64,000 bases of DNA from Microterricola viridarii (lineage in GTDB: Bacteria > Actinomycetota > Actinomycetes > Actinomycetales > Microbacteriaceae). Where the stretch lies: positions 3,658,001 to 3,722,000 of the forward strand of contig NZ_LT629742.1 in NCBI RefSeq assembly GCF_900104895.1, in the 5' to 3' direction. The position numbers and the translations under genes were made by a program. Under the pieces are notes generated by a model that was not told the DNA's origin, searched no databases, and saw only the letters and a list, made by a program, of their open reading frames with translations. Positions 1 through 8,437 of the stretch are shown here, one piece after another; position 1 is the stretch's first letter, and each line of letters starts with the position of its first letter.

Positions 1-376
1 CGTCCCCGCCGCGGCGCACGTCGTCGCGGCGCACGTCGTTGACATCCGGGTCAACGGCATCCGCCTCGCGAAACTGTTCCTCGGATTTCGCTTGGAAGGT
101 GGCGGCCTCCGACTGCCGCAACTCGGCCTCCCGCTGCAAGCGGTCCGCCTCGATGCGGCCCAGTTCGGCTTCGGCCGCGGCACGCTGGGCTTCGGCGTCG
201 TTCTTGCGGGCGTCCTCCGCTCCCTCCTGTGCCTGGGCGCGGATGTCCTCCGCCTTGCGCCGGTCGGCGGCGGCAGTCGCCTCCCGGCGCTGCTTCGAGA
301 AGTAGTACACGACGCCAATCACGACGATCACCACGATGACGCCGACGACGATCCACAGGACAATGCTCGTATCCAT
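1..376 (-). CDS. Small membrane-anchored coiled-coil protein, C-terminus cut by window edge
   Basis: The frame is open from the ATG at 376 to base 1, giving 125 codons. The product begins with a hydrophobic helix (about residues 5-27, IVLWIVVGVIVVIVVIGVVY). It continues as a very polar, Glu/Arg/Ala/Gln-rich stretch (about residues 29-110) with the heptad look of a coiled coil. This is a one-pass protein with a long cytoplasmic coil. I do not recognise a named family and assign no function. The gene is divergent from the LRR gene at 613, so 377-612 probably holds two promoters. The frame and start are fairly safe; the role is unknown. Confidence 0.7.
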   Translation of the reverse strand, partial: MDTSIVLWIVVGVIVVIVVIGVVYYFSKQRREATAAADRRKAEDIRAQAQEGAEDARKNDAEAQRAAAEAELGRIEADRLQREAELRQSEAATFQAKSEEQFREADAVDPDVNDVRRDDVRRGGD

Positions 377-612
377 GAACTTTCCGCCTCTCTGCGGAGC
401 TGGGTCGCCCCAGTCAACGCCTTTTCCGGCGAGATGGCAACGACTCCCCTGAGCCCGGATGCCGGCCTCGCTCGCCGGGCGCGGCTCCACAATCCCGATC
501 GCGCACGAGCTACGCTTCACACCAACGGTCGCCCCGCCTGCCCCGCACACCCACTGCGCGGCACCACTCCTCCGGCTGCTCCGGCTGCTCCGGGGCGGAG
601 AGCGAGAGGTTG

Positions 613-1494
613 ATGCGCAGAGATTTTCGAATCGAAGAGACACCAGAGGGCCGCTCGCTCGTGGTCACCGGAGCGTGGAGCGCGGCGGCCGAACGAGCGA
701 TGCACACCAAGGGTGCCGACGGCCTTGTGCTCAACCACGCGCACGGATTCAACGAGCGAGACCTCGGCTTTCTCCGTGGACTCCGCATTCGCAGGCTCGA
801 CATTCTGGATCGCTCACTCGAAGATCTGACACCGATACACGCCCTCGGAGCGTCGCTGGAGTTCTTGGCGGTTGAGGCGGGCGCCACGGCCACCCTCGAC
901 CTGAACGAGCTGCCGAATCTGACCTCCCTGTGGTCCTCCTGGCGGCACGTGTCGAGCACGATCGACGCTGCGACAGAGCTCACCGAGTTCGGCTCGCTTG
1001 GCTACGCCGCCGCCGATCTCCTCCCGCTGTCGAGACTCACCAAGCTGACCACGTTGCGCATGAAGCACTGGCCGAGCATCCAGAGCCTGGACGGGCTGGG
1101 CAGCTTTCCGTTGCTCGCCCAACTCGAGATCGTCCTCGCCCGGCGCCTTCGCGACTTCTCGGCACTTCGAACGCAGGCCAACTCCTCCGCGCTGAGGGTG
1201 CTGACCCTCGACTCCTGCGGTCGCCTCGACCGGTTGGACGATCTCGTCGGCCTTACAGAGCTGACATCGCTGAACATCGGCAACTGCCAAGACATCGAGT
1301 CGTTGCATCCGCTCCTGCGCCTCACGAAGCTGGAGCAGCTGTTTGCGTACGAATCGACGGTCGTCCTCGACGGCGATCTCTCGCCGCTCCTCGCCCTGCC
1401 TGCGTTGACCAGAGTGAGGATGGCGAGCCGCAAGAGGTATCAGCCGTCCACGCAGCACGTCGATGCGGCGCTGGCGGCACGGTCGCCGCGGTAG
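613..1494 (+). CDS. Leucine-rich-repeat protein
   Basis: The 293-residue product has repeated LRR units through most of its length (about residues 40-270), such as LTKLTTLRMKHW, LTELTSLNIGNCQDIESLHPL and LTKLEQLFAYES. The spacing is 20-24 residues, as in bacterial internalin-like or protein-interaction LRRs. There is no signal peptide and no membrane segment, so it is probably cytoplasmic. The ATG at 613 follows GAGAGG (604-609) at short spacing; the in-frame TTG at 610 is less likely. The partner is unknown. It reads in the same direction as the MazG-like gene 33 bases downstream and may be co-transcribed with it. Confidence 0.75.
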   Translation: MRRDFRIEETPEGRSLVVTGAWSAAAERAMHTKGADGLVLNHAHGFNERDLGFLRGLRIRRLDILDRSLEDLTPIHALGASLEFLAVEAGATATLDLNELPNLTSLWSSWRHVSSTIDAATELTEFGSLGYAAADLLPLSRLTKLTTLRMKHWPSIQSLDGLGSFPLLAQLEIVLARRLRDFSALRTQANSSALRVLTLDSCGRLDRLDDLVGLTELTSLNIGNCQDIESLHPLLRLTKLEQLFAYESTVVLDGDLSPLLALPALTRVRMASRKRYQPSTQHVDAALAARSPR

Positions 1495-1527
1495 CGCGAG
1501 AATGCCGAACCCGAGGGCGGCCGCACA

Positions 1528-1899
1528 TTGACGCCGCGACGATACGTCGCCGCGTCCGGAGGGCACCACCTCTCCGAGAAGATGACGAGCATGCTGCACA
1601 TGGCCCCGGCCCCCAGCGGCAACGGCCGGGTGTGGGATGCGCAGCAAGTCCTGCTCGGACTGATCGGCGATGTCGGCGACTTGGCGAAGGCTGTGCAAGG
1701 CGCGGAGGGCTGGCGTGCCCCGGACGATGTGAGCGGGCGACTCTCCCATGAGCTCTCGGATTGCCTGTGGTCGCTGTTGACGTTGGCCGACAAGCTCGGG
1801 GTCGACTTGGAGGCGAGTTTCCTTGCCACCATGGGCGAGCTGGAGCAGCGGCTCAAGGCGTCTCCCGCTGGCGATACTGCGGAGGCGTCCGGGACGTAA
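1528..1899 (+). CDS. MazG-like nucleotide pyrophosphohydrolase-fold protein
   Basis: The 123-residue protein matches the all-alpha MazG-like core. A first helix carries LLGLIGDVGDLAKAVQG, where EVGE is usual. A second carries LSHELSDCLWSLLTLADKLG, the E..D metal-binding helix, followed by VDLEASF. Family members hydrolyse non-canonical or excess NTPs/dNTPs. DVGD in place of EVGE weakens but does not remove the metal site, so activity is uncertain. The start is taken at TTG 1528, behind GAGGGCGG; the true start could be the ATG at 1582 (residue 19). It lies 33 bases after the LRR gene. Confidence 0.65.
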   Translation: MTPRRYVAASGGHHLSEKMTSMLHMAPAPSGNGRVWDAQQVLLGLIGDVGDLAKAVQGAEGWRAPDDVSGRLSHELSDCLWSLLTLADKLGVDLEASFLATMGELEQRLKASPAGDTAEASGT

Positions 1900-2085
1900 C
1901 CGCTCGGTCCGCGGCCGCCGCTGCCGCGCAGCGCCCTCGGCCGGGCTGGTCGACCTAGCACAGGGACAGCCCGACGGCTATCCCCTAGAACCGCGCCGCT
2001 CTCGCTGGAACCATGGAGGGATGTCTCCCACGAACGTCCGCGCCGCCTCTGCGGCCGCCACCCCACCCCGTGAGCAGGTGACCCG

Positions 2086-3384
2086 ATGACTGGCCTGCTC
2101 CACGACGACTCCCTGTCATTCCTCACCCGCGGCTACGACTTCGGCGCGCAGATCTGGCGCCGCACCCGCCAGGGCGCCCGGGCCGTGCCGCTGCGCCTGC
2201 TCGGGGGCGACGCGCTTCTCGTGCGCGGCAGCGACGGCGTCGCCCTCTTCTATGACGACACCCGCATCGCGCGCCACGGAGCGATGCCCGCATTCGTGCA
2301 GGACACGCTCTTCGGGCGCGGCTCGGTGCACAGCCTCGACGGCGCGGCGCACCATCATCGCAAGGCGACGTTCGTGGATGTCGCCTACGAGGACGCGCAG
2401 GTCGAACGGCTGCGTCCAGTGCTTCAGACGGAGTGGCAGTCTGAGCTCGACGCCTGGCTCGGCGGCGGCGAGCGCAGCGCCTACGACGCCGCGGTCGGCG
2501 CGTTCGGGCGGGCGATCATGCGGTGGGCCGGCCTGCCCGGCACGCGCGAGGCCCAGACCCGCTGGGCGGCTCGGCTGGCACAGATCGTCGACGGATTCGG
2601 TGTGCCCTATTCCCCCGAGTATCTGCTCGCCTACGGCAACAGGCTGTGGTCGGATCGTCATGCGCAACGGCTGATCGAGGCCGTGCGCGCCGGAACGCTC
2701 GACGCGGAGGCGGGCACCGCCCTCGCCGAGTGGGCGAGCCACCGCGATCCGAGCGGTGACCTTCTTCCTGCGCGGCTGGCCGGAATCGAGCTGCAGAACA
2801 GCATCCGCCCGATGATCGCGGTCGCCCGCTTCGTCGCCTTCGCCGCGAAAGAACTGCGCGACCGACCGGAGTGGCGCTCTCGCATCGCGGCCGAGGCGGC
2901 CGAGCGTGGGTCCCTCGTCGACGGCCCGCTCGCGACGGCCTTCGCGCAGGAGATCCGACGCACGGCCCCGTTCGTGCCGATGCTGCCGGGGCGGGCGCTC
3001 GCCGACATCGAGCTGGACGGCGAACGTCTGCGCGCCGGCGGGCGGGTGGTGCTCGACATCCTGGGCACCGACACGGACCCGCGGTCGTGGCCGCACGCCG
3101 AGAGTTTCGACCCCGAGCGCTTCGAGGGTGTCGAGGACTACGAGGCGCTCACGGCCTTCGTTCCGCAGGGTGGGGCCGATGTGGCAAGCGGGCACCGCTG
3201 CCCCGGCGAGAAGCTCGCGATCGCGGGGCTGGCGGCCGCCGTCTCAGCGCTCAGCGATCCGGGCGTGACGATCCTCGGCTCCGGTCTCGACGTCAATCGC
3301 CGCCGCCTTCCCACCAAGCCCGCCTCGGGCGGCCGCGTGCGCGCCGAGGCAACCACATCGCGCTGCCCGGTGCACCGAGGCTGA
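2086..3384 (+). CDS. Cytochrome P450 peroxygenase, CYP152 type (fatty-acid hydroxylase or decarboxylase)
   Basis: The 432-residue P450 uses heme to oxidise fatty acids. CYP152 enzymes take oxygen from hydrogen peroxide rather than from a reductase. Signs: the cysteine-ligand motif FVPQGGADVASGHRCPGE with C372, ExxR at E289/R292, and the I helix NSIRPMIAVARFVAF with R241-P242 in place of the usual acid-alcohol pair. That Arg-Pro is the substrate-carboxylate anchor of CYP152. No ferredoxin or reductase gene is nearby, which fits peroxide use. AGGTGA precedes the ATG by five bases. Alpha-hydroxylation, beta-hydroxylation and terminal-alkene formation cannot be told apart from sequence here. Confidence 0.9.
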   Translation: MTGLLHDDSLSFLTRGYDFGAQIWRRTRQGARAVPLRLLGGDALLVRGSDGVALFYDDTRIARHGAMPAFVQDTLFGRGSVHSLDGAAHHHRKATFVDVAYEDAQVERLRPVLQTEWQSELDAWLGGGERSAYDAAVGAFGRAIMRWAGLPGTREAQTRWAARLAQIVDGFGVPYSPEYLLAYGNRLWSDRHAQRLIEAVRAGTLDAEAGTALAEWASHRDPSGDLLPARLAGIELQNSIRPMIAVARFVAFAAKELRDRPEWRSRIAAEAAERGSLVDGPLATAFAQEIRRTAPFVPMLPGRALADIELDGERLRAGGRVVLDILGTDTDPRSWPHAESFDPERFEGVEDYEALTAFVPQGGADVASGHRCPGEKLAIAGLAAAVSALSDPGVTILGSGLDVNRRRLPTKPASGGRVRAEATTSRCPVHRG

Positions 3385-3469
3385 CCAAGCGCGGCATCGT
3401 GGCCTGAGCCCCGCGCTGCATGCCGCCGCCCGGTTTCAGAACGGGCCCGACATCAGAATGAACCCGGCG

Positions 3470-5194
3470 TCAGAACAGCTGGCGCCAGTTCGCGCGCGCC
3501 AGATCGAGCAGCTCGTCGCCGCGCCCGGACATCACGGTGCGCAGCGCGTAGAGGGTGAACCCCTTCACCTGCTCGGCCGTGATCGCCGGCGGCATCGACA
3601 GCTCCTGTGGCTCGGTCACCACATCGAGCAGCGCGGGGCCGTCGACGGCGAGAAACTCGGTGACCGCCTGCTCCAGATCCTCCGAGCGCTCGACGCGTCG
3701 GCCGTGGATGCCCATCGCCTCGGCGAGGCTCGCGAAGTCGGGGTTGCGCAGCTCGGTGCCGAAGGTGATGAACCCGGCGGCCTTCATTTCGAGCTCGACG
3801 AAGTTCAGCGACGAGTTGTTGTACACGACGACCTTCACCGGGAGCCGGTTCTGCGTGAGCGTGATCAGCTCGCCGAGCATCATGCTCAGGCCGCCGTCAC
3901 CGGCCAGGGCGACGACCTGGCGCTCCGGCTGCGCGGCCTGGGCGCCGATCGCGTGGAGCAGGGCGTTCGCCATCGAGCCGTGGCTGAACGAGCCGACCAG
4001 CCGGCGCGCGCCGTTCATGTGCAGGTAGCGCGCCGCCCAGACGACGGGCGAACCCACGTCTGCGGTGAACACGGCATCCGCCCCGGCGTGCGAATCGAGC
4101 AGCTTGGTGAGGTACTGCGGGTGGATCGGCCGGCCGGCGGCCGCGGGCACGGCGAGCTCGTCGAGCTTCGCCCGGGTCGCGGCGAAGTGGCTGAGCGCGT
4201 CGTCGAGGTGGCGGCGCGACTCCTTGCGCTCGATCAGCGGCAGCAGGCTCCGGGCGGTGTCGCCCACATCGCCGACGAGGCCGAGGTCGACCGGATGCCG
4301 GCGGCCCAACTGCGCACCCCGGATGTCGACCTGCACCGTCGTTGCCCGGCTCGGGTAGAACTGTTGATACGGGAAGTCGCTGCCGAGGACCAGCACGAGG
4401 TCGGCCGCCTCCATCGCCCGGTAGCCGGACGCGAACCCGAGCAGCCCCGTCATCCCGACGTCGAAGGGGTTGTCGTACTCGATGAACTCCTTGCCGCGCA
4501 GCGCGTGCACGATGGGCGCGGCGAGCAGCTCGGCCAACGCGATGACATCGTCGTGCGCGCCCTCCACGCCCGCGCCGGCGAGGATGGTGACCTTCTTCGC
4601 GCCGTTCAGCAGCGCGGCCGCCTCGGCGAGCTCGGGTCGGCTCGGCGTGACCACCGGGTTGGCGCGGCGAATCCGCACGGCCCGCTGCTCGGTCGCACGG
4701 GCCAACGCCACGTCGCCCGGGATCACGACGACGGCCACTCCGCGCAGCTCGATCGCCGAGCGCATGGCGATCTCGAGCACGCGCGGCATCTGGCTGGGGT
4801 CGGCCACGTACTCGACGTAGACGGAGGCCTCCCGGAACAGCTCCTGCGGGTGCGTCTCTTGGAAGTAGCCGCTGCCGATCTCCGCCGTGGGGATGTGCGC
4901 CGCGATCGCGAGCACCGGCACCCTCGACCTGTTCGCATCGAACAGGCCGTTGATGAGGTGGAGGTTGCCTGGCCCGCAGGAGCCGGCCACGACGGCCAGC
5001 TCGCCGGTGAGCGCGGCATCGGCGGCCGCGGCGAATGCGGCCGTCTCCTCGTGTCGAACATGCACCCACCGGATCGTGCCGTCCTTGCGCAGGGCGTCGG
5101 TGAAGCCGTTCAAGGAGTCGCCGGGGAGGCCGTACACCCGCCGCACCTCGTTGACCTTCAACACCTCGACGATGTTCTCTGCGACGGTTCCCAT
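3470..5194 (-). CDS. poxB: Pyruvate dehydrogenase (quinone) / pyruvate oxidase
   Basis: The 574-residue ThDP enzyme converts pyruvate to acetate and CO2, passing electrons through FAD to membrane quinone. The order is standard: an N-terminal PYR domain with the catalytic glutamate in RHEETAAF (about residue 50) and GSCGPGN; a central FAD domain (about 190-330); and a C-terminal PP domain with the ThDP/Mg motif starting GDGGLSMMLGEL and ending VVVYNN. The C-terminal tail beyond it matches the segment that binds lipid in PoxB. The start has a strong site, GGAGGAGAAGGCA then ATG. The gene is convergent with the P450 gene, with 85 bases between them. Confidence 0.9.
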   Translation of the reverse strand: MGTVAENIVEVLKVNEVRRVYGLPGDSLNGFTDALRKDGTIRWVHVRHEETAAFAAAADAALTGELAVVAGSCGPGNLHLINGLFDANRSRVPVLAIAAHIPTAEIGSGYFQETHPQELFREASVYVEYVADPSQMPRVLEIAMRSAIELRGVAVVVIPGDVALARATEQRAVRIRRANPVVTPSRPELAEAAALLNGAKKVTILAGAGVEGAHDDVIALAELLAAPIVHALRGKEFIEYDNPFDVGMTGLLGFASGYRAMEAADLVLVLGSDFPYQQFYPSRATTVQVDIRGAQLGRRHPVDLGLVGDVGDTARSLLPLIERKESRRHLDDALSHFAATRAKLDELAVPAAAGRPIHPQYLTKLLDSHAGADAVFTADVGSPVVWAARYLHMNGARRLVGSFSHGSMANALLHAIGAQAAQPERQVVALAGDGGLSMMLGELITLTQNRLPVKVVVYNNSSLNFVELEMKAAGFITFGTELRNPDFASLAEAMGIHGRRVERSEDLEQAVTEFLAVDGPALLDVVTEPQELSMPPAITAEQVKGFTLYALRTVMSGRGDELLDLARANWRQLF

Positions 5195-5395
5195 TGCCTT
5201 CTCCTCCGAGTAGCCCTGCGGGTGGTGCGCGTGCGGGCCACCCTACGCCGGGTTCCCGGGAAGCGGCACCGCGCGTTCGCCTGTGCGCCACCTGCGCGCC
5301 AGCCGGGAGACATCCGGTGCCGCTTCGATGGCGGGGGCTCGCCGCACGCTCGTGCGCCGCCGTGCCCACCCACTCCCATATGAAGGAATGAATTG

Positions 5396-8203
5396 ATGAC
5401 GACCAAGGACACAGTCCGCTGGCACAGACGGGGCGTGGTCTCGACCGCCCTCCTCGCTGTACTCGGCGGGGTGCTCGCTGCGCCGATGCCGGCGCTGGCC
5501 GCCCCCGACGTACCGACGGAACCGGTGGTGACGACCGCGAGCACCTCGTGGAAGTACCTCGACGATGGAACGGACCCGGTGAACGGCTCCGGCGCCCTGC
5601 GGGCGTGGACCGCCCCGGGCTTCGATGACTCCACCTGGAAGAGCGCCACGGGCAGCTTCGGCGCCAAGTCCGGAAAGCTCGCCGCGGTGGGTCCGCACAC
5701 GCCGGCCACCCTGCTCAACCACTACCTCAACGGCACCGCCGCCCCCACGGTGCCCACCTACTTCTTCCGCACGAGCTTCGACCTCCAGCCCGGCGTCGCC
5801 GATGCCGTCGGCTCGGTGCTCGGCGACGTCGTCTACGACGACGCCCTCGTCGTCTGGGTCAACGGCACGAAGGTCGCCGGCTTCGTCGACGACCGGGTCA
5901 CCGGGACCAGCAACCAGGAGTACGCGGGCAACAGCGGCGGCGATCCCGTCGCCAGCAGCTTCACCGTGGACCCCGAGCTGCTCGTCGACGGCACCAACAC
6001 CGTGGCGATCGCCCTCTACCAGGACCGCGCCACGAGCTCGGACATCTACCTCGATGTGCCGTCGATCCGCCTCCTCCCCGTGCAGGACCCCGGAACGCCC
6101 GTCGTGGCTCCGCCGACCCGCGTCATCCTCACCCCGACGACCACCCCGGAGACCTCGCAGTCCTTCTCCTGGCTGGCTGGCGATGCCGGCCACGCGAGCG
6201 GGCAGGTGCAGCTCCGGCCCGCGGCCGGAGGCGATGTGCGCACCGTCGACGCCTACCGGGCCGGTTTGGTGAACAACAACCCGAAGCCGCACTACTCCGC
6301 CACGGTGACCGGCCTCGCACCCGCGACCGCCTACAGCTACCGCGTCGGCCTGGAGGGCAGCTGGAGCGAGTGGAAGACCTTCTCCACCGCCGACCCCGCC
6401 GCCACCGACTTCCAGTTCGTCTACTACGGCGACGCCCAGATCGGCCTGGACAGCACGTGGCCCGAGGTCGTGCGCCAGGCGGAGGCGACCGCGACCCGGT
6501 CCGTCGGCTCCGTGCACGCCGGCGACCTCATCGACACCGGCAGCAACGAGACGCAGTGGAACAACTGGTTCACCGGGATGACCAACTCGGCGGCGAGCTC
6601 CAACGTCATGGCCGCCCCCGGCAACCACGAGTACTCCGGCGACAAGAAGCTGGCGGCGTGGAAGGCGAACTTCGAGTACCCGCACAACAACCCCTCCACC
6701 GCGACCATCGGCGCTCTGGCCGATCTCGCGGTCGGCGACACCGACGTGGCGCGCCAGTACGCCGCCTACTTCGCGCACTGGGAGGAGTTCGCCGCGGAGA
6801 CGGTCTACTACACCGACTACCAGGGCGTGCGCTTCATCACGCTGAACGCGACGCGCGACAGCGCCTTCCTGACCCCCGCCACCCTGCCATCCTGCACGGG
6901 TGCCGAGTGCCCCTCCGGCAAGGTCTCCCGCCTCTGGACCGAGTTCCAGGGCGCCTGGCTCGACCAGGTGCTCACCGAGAGCGACTCGAAGTGGAACGTC
7001 GTCACCTTCCACCAGCCGGTCTTCTCGACATCCGCAGGCCGCGACGAGCCGGTGCTGCGCGAGATCTGGGTTCCCATCTTCCAGAAGCACAGCATCGACC
7101 TCGTTCTGATGGGCCACGACCACACCTACGCCCGCGGCTACATCAACGACGACCGCACCGAGACCGCCGGCATCACCGACGGCCCCGTCTACGCCGTCTC
7201 GAACTCCGGCGCCAAGCACTACAGCCTCGAGACCGAGGCCAAGAACGTGTGGACGAACAACAACGCCACCCAGGTGCTGCGGGGCGAGGGCGTGACCACC
7301 TACCAGGTCATCGACGTCTCGCAGGGCCAGCTGGTCTACCGCTCCTACCTCGCCGAGAAGACCGCCAACGCGACGACGGCCCTGCCCATCGGCGCCGTGT
7401 ACGACGAGTTCACCATCACCAAGACGGATGCCGGAAAGAAGTGGGTCACCGAGGCCGGGATCACCCCGCCCGTTGACCCGGTGGACCCCGTCGACCCCGT
7501 CGACCCCGTTGACCCTGTTGACCCCGTTGACCCTGTTGACCCGGTCGACCCGGTCGACCCCGTTGACCCGGTCGACCCCGTCGACCCCGTCGACCCGGTG
7601 GACCCCGTCGACCCGGTCGACCCCGGAACCCTGCCGGCTCCGGTCGACCCGGCCACGCTCACCGAGCAGAACCGCGGCGGCATCACCGTGCCGGCGACCG
7701 CCAACCCCGGCCAGACCATTCCGGTTGAGCTCGGTGCGGCCAACGCGAACGCCCCGGTGTGGCCGTGGATCTACTCGACGCCGACCTCCCTCGGCAAGGC
7801 CACGGCCAACGCCAGCGGGCAGATCAGCGCGGTGGTTCCGGCGGCTACCGCAACGGGCGAGCACCGCATCGTCGTCCAGGCGGCCGACGGCACCCTGCTC
7901 GGCTGGGCACCCGTGCAGGTCGTCGCGGTGACCCCCGGCGGCGACGGAACCGACAACGGGAACGGCAACGGGAACGGCGCCGGCAACGGGAACGGCGCCG
8001 GATCCGGTGGTTCGACCACGGGCGGCACCACCGGTTCCGCCACGTCGAACACGGGCGCACTCGCCAGCACGGGCGCCGAGATCAGCACCGCGCTGATCGC
8101 CGCCCTCGCGCTGCTGCTCATCGGTGGCGCCACGGCGGTCGTGGCTGCGCGCCGCCGCCGTGCTGCCGCCGTCACGGTGAGCGAGCGCGACGCGCTGAGC
8201 TAG
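5396..8203 (+). CDS. Secreted purple-acid-phosphatase-like metallophosphoesterase with (VDP)17 stalk and LAxTG wall-sorting signal
   Basis: The 935-residue exported protein has a signal peptide (residues 1-35, RR then hydrophobic core, ALA-A cleavage). A beta-sandwich N-terminal domain follows (about 45-225), then a fibronectin-III-like PAP N-domain (about 250-335). The calcineurin-like core (about 340-620) carries [29 protein letters not shown] and [10 protein letters not shown]. Exactly 17 Val-Asp-Pro units (residues 693-743) form a stiff stalk, and a small sandwich domain follows. The C-terminus has LASTG (889-893), a hydrophobic helix and an RRRR tail, the pattern of class E sortase substrates. 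It likely releases phosphate from esters outside the cell. ATG 5396 is set by GAAGGA (5382-5387). Confidence 0.88.
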   Translation: MTTKDTVRWHRRGVVSTALLAVLGGVLAAPMPALAAPDVPTEPVVTTASTSWKYLDDGTDPVNGSGALRAWTAPGFDDSTWKSATGSFGAKSGKLAAVGPHTPATLLNHYLNGTAAPTVPTYFFRTSFDLQPGVADAVGSVLGDVVYDDALVVWVNGTKVAGFVDDRVTGTSNQEYAGNSGGDPVASSFTVDPELLVDGTNTVAIALYQDRATSSDIYLDVPSIRLLPVQDPGTPVVAPPTRVILTPTTTPETSQSFSWLAGDAGHASGQVQLRPAAGGDVRTVDAYRAGLVNNNPKPHYSATVTGLAPATAYSYRVGLEGSWSEWKTFSTADPAATDFQFVYYGDAQIGLDSTWPEVVRQAEATATRSVGSVHAGDLIDTGSNETQWNNWFTGMTNSAASSNVMAAPGNHEYSGDKKLAAWKANFEYPHNNPSTATIGALADLAVGDTDVARQYAAYFAHWEEFAAETVYYTDYQGVRFITLNATRDSAFLTPATLPSCTGAECPSGKVSRLWTEFQGAWLDQVLTESDSKWNVVTFHQPVFSTSAGRDEPVLREIWVPIFQKHSIDLVLMGHDHTYARGYINDDRTETAGITDGPVYAVSNSGAKHYSLETEAKNVWTNNNATQVLRGEGVTTYQVIDVSQGQLVYRSYLAEKTANATTALPIGAVYDEFTITKTDAGKKWVTEAGITPPVDPVDPVDPVDPVDPVDPVDPVDPVDPVDPVDPVDPVDPVDPVDPVDPVDPGTLPAPVDPATLTEQNRGGITVPATANPGQTIPVELGAANANAPVWPWIYSTPTSLGKATANASGQISAVVPAATATGEHRIVVQAADGTLLGWAPVQVVAVTPGGDGTDNGNGNGNGAGNGNGAGSGGSTTGGTTGSATSNTGALASTGAEISTALIAALALLLIGGATAVVAARRRRAAAVTVSERDALS
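7472..7624 (+). repeat. Nine-base coding repeat, 17 Val-Asp-Pro units
   Basis: Seventeen consecutive nonamers encode Val-Asp-Pro, with wobble changes (GTC/GTT/GTG, CCC/CCG/CCT) so no two neighbours need be identical. They lie between the phosphatase core and the C-terminal domain. Pro every third residue gives an extended rod suited to spanning the cell wall. Copy number is likely to vary among strains. Confidence 0.95.
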
Positions 8204-8213
8204 CGGCATCCGC

Positions 8214-8396
8214 TCAGAGAGGGGGCTCGGTCACACTGTGGCCGGGCCCCTTTTCGCGTCGCCTCCCGCGCCGGGCCCAGAGGATGCTCGCGACCGACCC
8301 GCCGACCGCAACTGCGAGTGCGAGTGCGAGACCACCGATCACGAAGTCGACACGGGCTACGCTGCAGGGAAGCTCTCGTTTCCTGCTGAACCTCAC
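8214..8396 (-). CDS. Possible small one-pass membrane protein
   Basis: A 60-residue frame with a GTG start at 8396 encodes a hydrophobic segment (about residues 18-41, including FVIGGLALALAVAVGG) followed by a basic stretch RRGRRREK, which is a sensible one-pass topology. Codon third positions are GC-rich. Against it: no good ribosome site, overlap with the phosphatase terminator on the other strand, and no recognised family. It remains a candidate only. Confidence 0.3.
   Translation of the reverse strand: MRFSRKRELPCSVARVDFVIGGLALALAVAVGGSVASILWARRGRRREKGPGHSVTEPPL
8222..8254 (+). terminator. Rho-independent terminator after the phosphatase gene
   Basis: A nine-pair stem (GGGGCTCGG with CCGGGCCCC, one G-U pair) has an 11-base loop and is followed by TTTT at 8251-8254. 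It starts 19 bases after the phosphatase stop codon. Confidence 0.75.
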
Positions 8397-8437
8397 CGCC
8401 GCGGTCAGCGCACCGGAGAACGAGCGGAGAGGTCACC

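Noticed and set aside
3458-5383. 641-codon plus-strand frame opposite poxB
   Set aside because: Composition is Arg/Gly/Glu/His-rich without any domain, typical of antisense frames in high-GC genes; poxB motifs are intact on the other strand.
7472-7624. Possible CRISPR or minisatellite
   Set aside because: The nine-base periodicity is in frame and encodes Val-Asp-Pro inside a secreted protein; there are no spacers.
5243-8209. 988-codon open frame on the minus strand opposite the phosphatase gene
   Set aside because: It is a shadow frame: the product is Gly/Arg/Val-rich with a GVDG-type repeat produced by the complement of the VDP codons, and the plus strand encodes a clear multidomain protein.
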